From Streptomyces sp. NBC_01217 (lineage in GTDB: Bacteria; Actinomycetota; Actinomycetes; Streptomycetales; Streptomycetaceae), in the NCBI RefSeq assembly GCF_035994185.1, contig NZ_CP108538.1, forward strand, positions 8,683,501 to 8,747,500: a stretch of DNA of 64,000 nucleotides, in the 5' to 3' direction. Position 1 is the first letter of the stretch; each line of letters begins with the position of its first letter. This document shows positions 46,352-64,000 of the stretch, piece by piece. Below the pieces are notes generated by a model. That model searched no databases, was not told the origin of the DNA, and was given only the letters and a program-made list of their open reading frames with translations. The translations under genes were made by a program, and so were the position numbers.

Positions 46352-46602
46352 GAAAAATTTCCTTTCCTGGATCAGGGAAAATGTGGGGAGGGGCGGTCCG
46401 GAGAGGGGAGGCCTGATCGGTAAACGTGTTCGGGAGGGTTTCGGGGTGCTGGTGTTGTCCGGCTTGCCGAACCTTTTTGGGTGCGGGTCCTTCACCTCGC
46501 AGGGGCCGGCCGGGCGCCGCCGGCCCTGGCGCGGGGGGTGTGTGGGCCGGCGGGTTCACCCGGGATGCGCGCCGTATGGCTTGGGTTTTCTCCGGGCAGT
46601 TC

Positions 46603-64000
<17,398 letters not shown>

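Overview
The window is high-GC DNA with GTG/TTG starts, Tat and lipoprotein signals, long multimodular NRPS genes and many actinobacterial insertion sequences. It looks like a Streptomyces (or close relative) accessory region, for example a chromosome arm or a large plasmid. No rRNA, tRNA, CRISPR array or replication origin was seen.

Left part (1-16 kb): an IS5-family element runs off the left edge. It is followed by a recombinase remnant, a 2H RNA phosphodiesterase (thpR) and a small membrane protein. A rifampin phosphotransferase gene (rph) has a textbook rifamycin-associated element (RAE) upstream. A FadR-type GntR regulator is divergent from an operon holding a CefD-like PLP enzyme, a solute-binding lipoprotein and two ABC permeases without their own ATPase. 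A Tat-exported phosphocholine-type phospholipase C follows.

Middle part (15-36 kb): intact genes sit among many decayed ones. Intact genes include a Tat-exported purple acid phosphatase, a vWA protein, a membrane protein/TetR pair with three repeated operator boxes, a DUF305/beta-propeller lipoprotein, a CoA-binding protein, an alpha/beta hydrolase, an ABM-type monooxygenase, an AraC regulator, an MFS transporter and an aminoglycoside phosphotransferase. Remnants include IS110, ISL3, IS5, integrase, DUF3732, DUF6308, aldo/keto reductase, aldehyde dehydrogenase, NAD(P)-binding oxidoreductase, dienelactone hydrolase and SDR genes. This pattern indicates repeated transfer and decay.

36.6-43 kb: a nested transposon structure. 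An IS3-family element abuts a truncated fumC. It carries an IS1380-family element in orfA, the same IS5-family element as at the left edge in orfB, and a second, inverted IS1380 copy at its right end. Each inner insertion has its own target duplication, so the order of events can be read.

43.9-64 kb (minus strand): part of a non-ribosomal peptide cluster, running off the right edge. Gene order in the direction of transcription is NRPS A (5' end missing), NRPS B, an AsnO/VioC-type Fe(II)/2-oxoglutarate hydroxylase and an MFS exporter. The visible assembly line is C-A(Thr)-T-E-C-A-T-C-A-T, then C-A(Thr)-T-C-A(Ser)-T, with no thioesterase. Three pairs of long, nearly identical DNA segments show recent domain copying inside these genes. 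One copied unit is an A domain, and another ends exactly at the start codon of NRPS B.
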